Positions 5,254-7,541 of a stretch of DNA of 7,541 nucleotides are shown one piece after another. The stretch is from NCBI GenBank assembly GCA_964370855.1, contig CAYJMF010000168.1:1-7541 (forward strand), given 5' to 3'. This stretch comes from JAKLKS01 sp964370855 (GTDB taxonomy: Bacteria; Planctomycetota; JAJSAM01; JAKLKS01). The first letter of the stretch is position 1. Each line of letters opens with the position of its first letter. The position numbers and the translations under genes are program-made. The notes below the pieces were generated by a model that saw only the letters and a program-made list of their open reading frames with translations, was not told where the DNA came from and searched no databases.

Positions 5254-6501
5254 TTGGCCAGGAACCCCGTGAAGCCGACCGCCTCCGCCCCGCCCCCGGC
5301 GGCCGGGGCCCCCGCGGTCCCCAGCGGCATCTACGCGGGGGCGACGATGGTGCGGTTCGTGGACGAGGAGGGGAACCTCCTGGTCAAGAGCCCGCCCTTC
5401 CCCGATGCCCGCGTCGTCGAGCTCTACCGGCACATGGTGCGGGCCCGGCGCTTCGACGCCCGCATGCTCAAGCTGCAGCGCCAGGGCCGCATCGGCACCT
5501 TCGCCCCCTGCTTCGGGCAGGAGGCCGCCCAGGTCGGCTCCATCGCCGCCTGCACCCCGAAGGACTGGCTCGTCCCCTCCTTCCGCGAGCTCGGCTGCGC
5601 GCTCTACCGGGGCGCCTCCATGCGGAACATCCTCCTCTACGGCATGGGCCTCGAGGAGGGCTCCGTCACCCCCCCCGACGCCCGCGATCTCCCCATCTCC
5701 ATCCCCGTGGGCGGCCAGTCCTCCCACGCCGTCGGGCTCGCCTGGGCGATGAAGCTCCGGGGCGAGAAGGCCGGCGCCATCGTCTACTTCGGCGACGGGG
5801 CCACCTCCGAGGGCATCGTCCACGAGGCCATGAACTTCGCCGGGGTGATGAAGCTCGGCGTCGTCTTCCTCTGCCAGAACAACCAGTGGGCCATCTCCAC
5901 GCCCCGGGTCCACCAGGCCGCCGACCGCCCCCTCGCGGAGCGCGCCGCTGCCTACGGCTTCCCCGGGATCCTGGTGGACGGCAACGACGTCCTCGCCATG
6001 CTCTCGGTCTCCACCGGGGCCATGGAGAGGGCGCGCTCCGGCGGCGGCGCGACCTTCGTCGAGGCCATCACCTACCGCCGCGGCGTCCACACCACGGCCG
6101 ACGACCCCCGCGTCTACCGCACCGAGGCCGACGAGAAGGCGTGGGAGGCGAAGGACCCCCTCGACCGGACGCGCCGGTACCTCGAGAAGCGGGGCGCCTG
6201 GGACGCGAAGAAGGAGAAGGCCCTCGAGGAGGCCGTGGACGCCGAGATGCAGGTGGAGATCCAGGCCGCCGAGGACTACCGCGCCTCCGGCGTCAACCCG
6301 CTGGAGATGTTCGACTTCGTCTACGTCACCATGCCGCCCTACCTGCAGGCCCAGCGCGACGAGGCCGAGGAGGCCTTCCGCGGCAAGAACGTGGTCGTGG
6401 GGGCCAGCGCGCCCTGGGTGCCGGGCGGGGCCGCCGCCGTCGGCCAGCTCGAGGAGGCCCCTCCCGAGGACGCTCCCGCGTCGAAGGGGGGTGCGAAGTG
6501 A
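5254..6501 (+). CDS. pdhA: 2-oxoacid (probably pyruvate) dehydrogenase E1, alpha subunit
   Basis: This 415-residue protein is the thiamine-diphosphate-binding alpha chain of E1, which decarboxylates a 2-oxoacid and passes the acyl group to lipoyl-E2. The ThDP motif is visible as GDGATSEG (180-187) ending in QNN (208-210). Other landmarks are the start of the fold LYRHMVRARRFDARMLKLQR (57-76), GQEAAQVGS (88-96), GGQSSHAVGLAWAMK (153-167) and the active-site/phosphorylation-loop-like block RRGVHTTADDPRVYRT (275-290). The overall pattern fits the pyruvate-type family TIGR03181 better than branched-chain E1, but substrate cannot be proved by eye. An Ala/Pro-rich N-terminus (1-25) and C-terminus (385-415) flank the conserved core. 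Start is TTG with a good AAGGAG. The TGA overlaps the GTG start of E1 beta, so the two subunits are coupled, as expected for an alpha2beta2 enzyme. Confidence 0.92.
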   Translation: MARNPVKPTASAPPPAAGAPAVPSGIYAGATMVRFVDEEGNLLVKSPPFPDARVVELYRHMVRARRFDARMLKLQRQGRIGTFAPCFGQEAAQVGSIAACTPKDWLVPSFRELGCALYRGASMRNILLYGMGLEEGSVTPPDARDLPISIPVGGQSSHAVGLAWAMKLRGEKAGAIVYFGDGATSEGIVHEAMNFAGVMKLGVVFLCQNNQWAISTPRVHQAADRPLAERAAAYGFPGILVDGNDVLAMLSVSTGAMERARSGGGATFVEAITYRRGVHTTADDPRVYRTEADEKAWEAKDPLDRTRRYLEKRGAWDAKKEKALEEAVDAEMQVEIQAAEDYRASGVNPLEMFDFVYVTMPPYLQAQRDEAEEAFRGKNVVVGASAPWVPGGAAAVGQLEEAPPEDAPASKGGAK

Positions 6502-7490
6502 GCGGCAACAACGTGACCATGGTCGAGGCGCTCAACCGCGCCCTCGCGGAGGAGATGGAGCGCGACGAGCGCGTCATGATCCTCGGCGAGGACGTGGGCG
6601 TGGACGGGGGCGTCTTCCGCGTCACCAGGGGGCTCCAGGAGCGGTTCGGGAAGGAGCGGGTCGTGGACTCCCCCCTCGCCGAGGCCTGCATCGTGGGGGC
6701 CTCCGTGGGACTGGCCATCGGCGGCATGCGGCCCGTCTGCGAGATGCAGTTCTCCGGCTTCATGAACTTCGCCTACGGGCAGATCCAGCCCCACATGTCC
6801 CGCTTCCTCTGCAGGACGCGGGGCGGGCGGAGGATGCCCGTGGTGGTCCGCGCCCCCTCCGGCGGCGGCATCCGGGCCCTGGAGCACCACTGCGAGTCGG
6901 AGGAGATGTCCTACGTCTCCGTCCCGGGGCTCGTGGTCCTCATGCCCTCGGGTCCGCGCACCGCCTACGGGCTGATGAAGGCCGCCATCCGCAGCGAGGA
7001 GCCGGTCATCTTCTTCGAGCCGAAGACCATCTACCGGGCCTTCCGCGAGGAGGTGCCCGTGGACGGCGAACCCTACCCCATCGGGAAGGCGGAGATCCTC
7101 GCCCGGGGCGACGACCTCACCGTCGTCACCTGGGGCGGCATGGTCCGCAGGTGCCGCGAGGCGGCGGAGCGGGTCGCGACGGCCACGGGGAAGGGGATCG
7201 AGATCGTCGACCTCCTCACCCTCAAGCCCATGGACCCCGAGGCCATCATGGAATCGGTGAAGAAGACCGGACGCTGCGTCGTGGTCCACGAGGCGCCCCG
7301 CACCGGGGGCTTCGCGGGGGAGATCTTCGCCCGCATCAACGAGCGGGAGGACGTCTTCGGGTGCCTCCGCGCCCCCCTGGCGCGTGTCTGCTCCTACGAC
7401 GTGCCCTACCCCCTCTTCGCCCGCGAGAACGCCTACCTCCCCGACACCGACCGCATCGAGGCGCAACTGCTGAAGACGCTCGCCTACTAG
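6498..7490 (+). CDS. pdhB: 2-oxoacid (probably pyruvate) dehydrogenase E1, beta subunit
   Basis: This 330-residue protein is the E1 beta chain that completes the active site with E1 alpha. It has the transketolase-type pyrimidine-binding domain in the first half: ILGEDVGVDGGVFRVTRGL (28-46), DSPLAEACIVGASVGLAIGG (57-76, with E62 as the likely ThDP-activating Glu), and an EHHCESEE stretch (129-136) with the active-site His pair. The C-terminal transketolase domain holds VVTWGGMVRRC (209-219), IEIVDLLTLKPMD (235-247) and VVVHEAPRTGGFAGEI (261-276). Length is typical (about 325-335). The start is GTG at 6498, inside the E1 alpha stop (GTGA), with an AAGGGGGG tract (6484-6491) upstream; the next ATG (6519) would trim a normal N-terminus. 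The E2 gene would be expected next but is past the window. Specificity (pyruvate, acetoin or branched-chain) is inferred from the alpha subunit. Confidence 0.92.
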   Translation: MSGNNVTMVEALNRALAEEMERDERVMILGEDVGVDGGVFRVTRGLQERFGKERVVDSPLAEACIVGASVGLAIGGMRPVCEMQFSGFMNFAYGQIQPHMSRFLCRTRGGRRMPVVVRAPSGGGIRALEHHCESEEMSYVSVPGLVVLMPSGPRTAYGLMKAAIRSEEPVIFFEPKTIYRAFREEVPVDGEPYPIGKAEILARGDDLTVVTWGGMVRRCREAAERVATATGKGIEIVDLLTLKPMDPEAIMESVKKTGRCVVVHEAPRTGGFAGEIFARINEREDVFGCLRAPLARVCSYDVPYPLFARENAYLPDTDRIEAQLLKTLAY

Positions 7491-7541
7491 GTGCCTGGCA
7501 CAGGGTGGAGTTGATTTCCGCGGAAAATTCCCCACTACCTA
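7491..7541. repeat. Palindromic motifs after the E1 beta stop (window edge)
   Basis: GTGCCTGGCAC (7491-7501) is a 5-bp palindrome around one base, directly after the stop codon. An imperfect inverted repeat follows from GTGGAG (7505-7510) to CCCCAC (7530-7535), centred on the perfect 12-base palindrome TTTCCGCGGAAA (7515-7526). It could be a terminator, a REP-like repeat or the edge of an insertion sequence. The base composition is clearly more A/T-rich than the genes. Too little remains in the window to decide. Confidence 0.45.

Noticed and set aside
4740..5330. Upstream in-frame extension of boxC
   Set aside because: It would translate the REP-like repeats into Arg/Gly/Pro-rich sequence, while the BoxC family N-terminus fits the ATG at 4739.
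5029..7535. Long minus-strand open frames opposite the E1 genes (5029-6090 and 6339-7535)
   Set aside because: These are shadow frames of the E1 alpha and beta genes: low-complexity Gly/Ala/Val/Asp/His translations without any domain I recognise.

Overview
The window is very GC-rich DNA (by eye roughly 70% G+C), consistent with a free-living aerobic or facultative heterotroph. The genes are full-length bacterial types and there is no rRNA or tRNA, so I cannot name a phylum. The repeat style in 4827-5046 reminds me of short palindromic repeats in environmental high-GC groups such as Planctomycetota or Acidobacteriota, but that is recollection only.

Layout, left to right: (1) positions 1-79 hold most of one copy of a long palindromic repeat, ending in the stop codon of boxB. 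(2) 78-1493, minus strand: boxB, the di-iron benzoyl-CoA epoxidase. (3) 1494-1628: a divergent intergenic region with small hairpins. (4) 1629-2959, plus strand: an ECF sigma factor and, overlapping it by 4 bases, a membrane-anchored zinc-finger anti-sigma factor. (5) 2961-3070: the second palindromic repeat, a perfect 40-bp inverted repeat around a 30-base spacer, between converging genes. (6) 3069-4739, minus strand: boxC, the ring-opening benzoyl-CoA-dihydrodiol lyase. (7) 4740-5253: a 514-base gene-free divergent region with REP-like hairpins and long C-tracts. (8) 5254-7490, plus strand: E1 alpha and E1 beta of a 2-oxoacid (probably pyruvate) dehydrogenase, overlapping by 4 bases. (9) 7491-7541: a short tail with two palindromic motifs, cut by the window edge.

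BoxB and BoxC catalyse consecutive steps of the aerobic 'box' route for benzoyl-CoA: epoxidation of the CoA-bound ring, then hydrolytic ring opening with loss of formate. BoxA (the reductase partner), the semialdehyde dehydrogenase and the benzoate-CoA ligase are not in the window. The two box genes are not adjacent. A sigma/anti-sigma switch on the opposite strand lies between them, and both box genes end inside copies of the same repeat. The E1 genes feed acetyl-CoA production; no E2 or E3 gene is visible, and E2 would be expected downstream.

The most unusual content is non-coding. One is the 110-bp palindrome family, whose arm supplies two bases of the boxB and boxC stop codons and whose spacer is flipped between the copies. 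The other is the REP-like hairpin island upstream of boxC. I did not find a clearly new protein system; the proteins all belong to known families.
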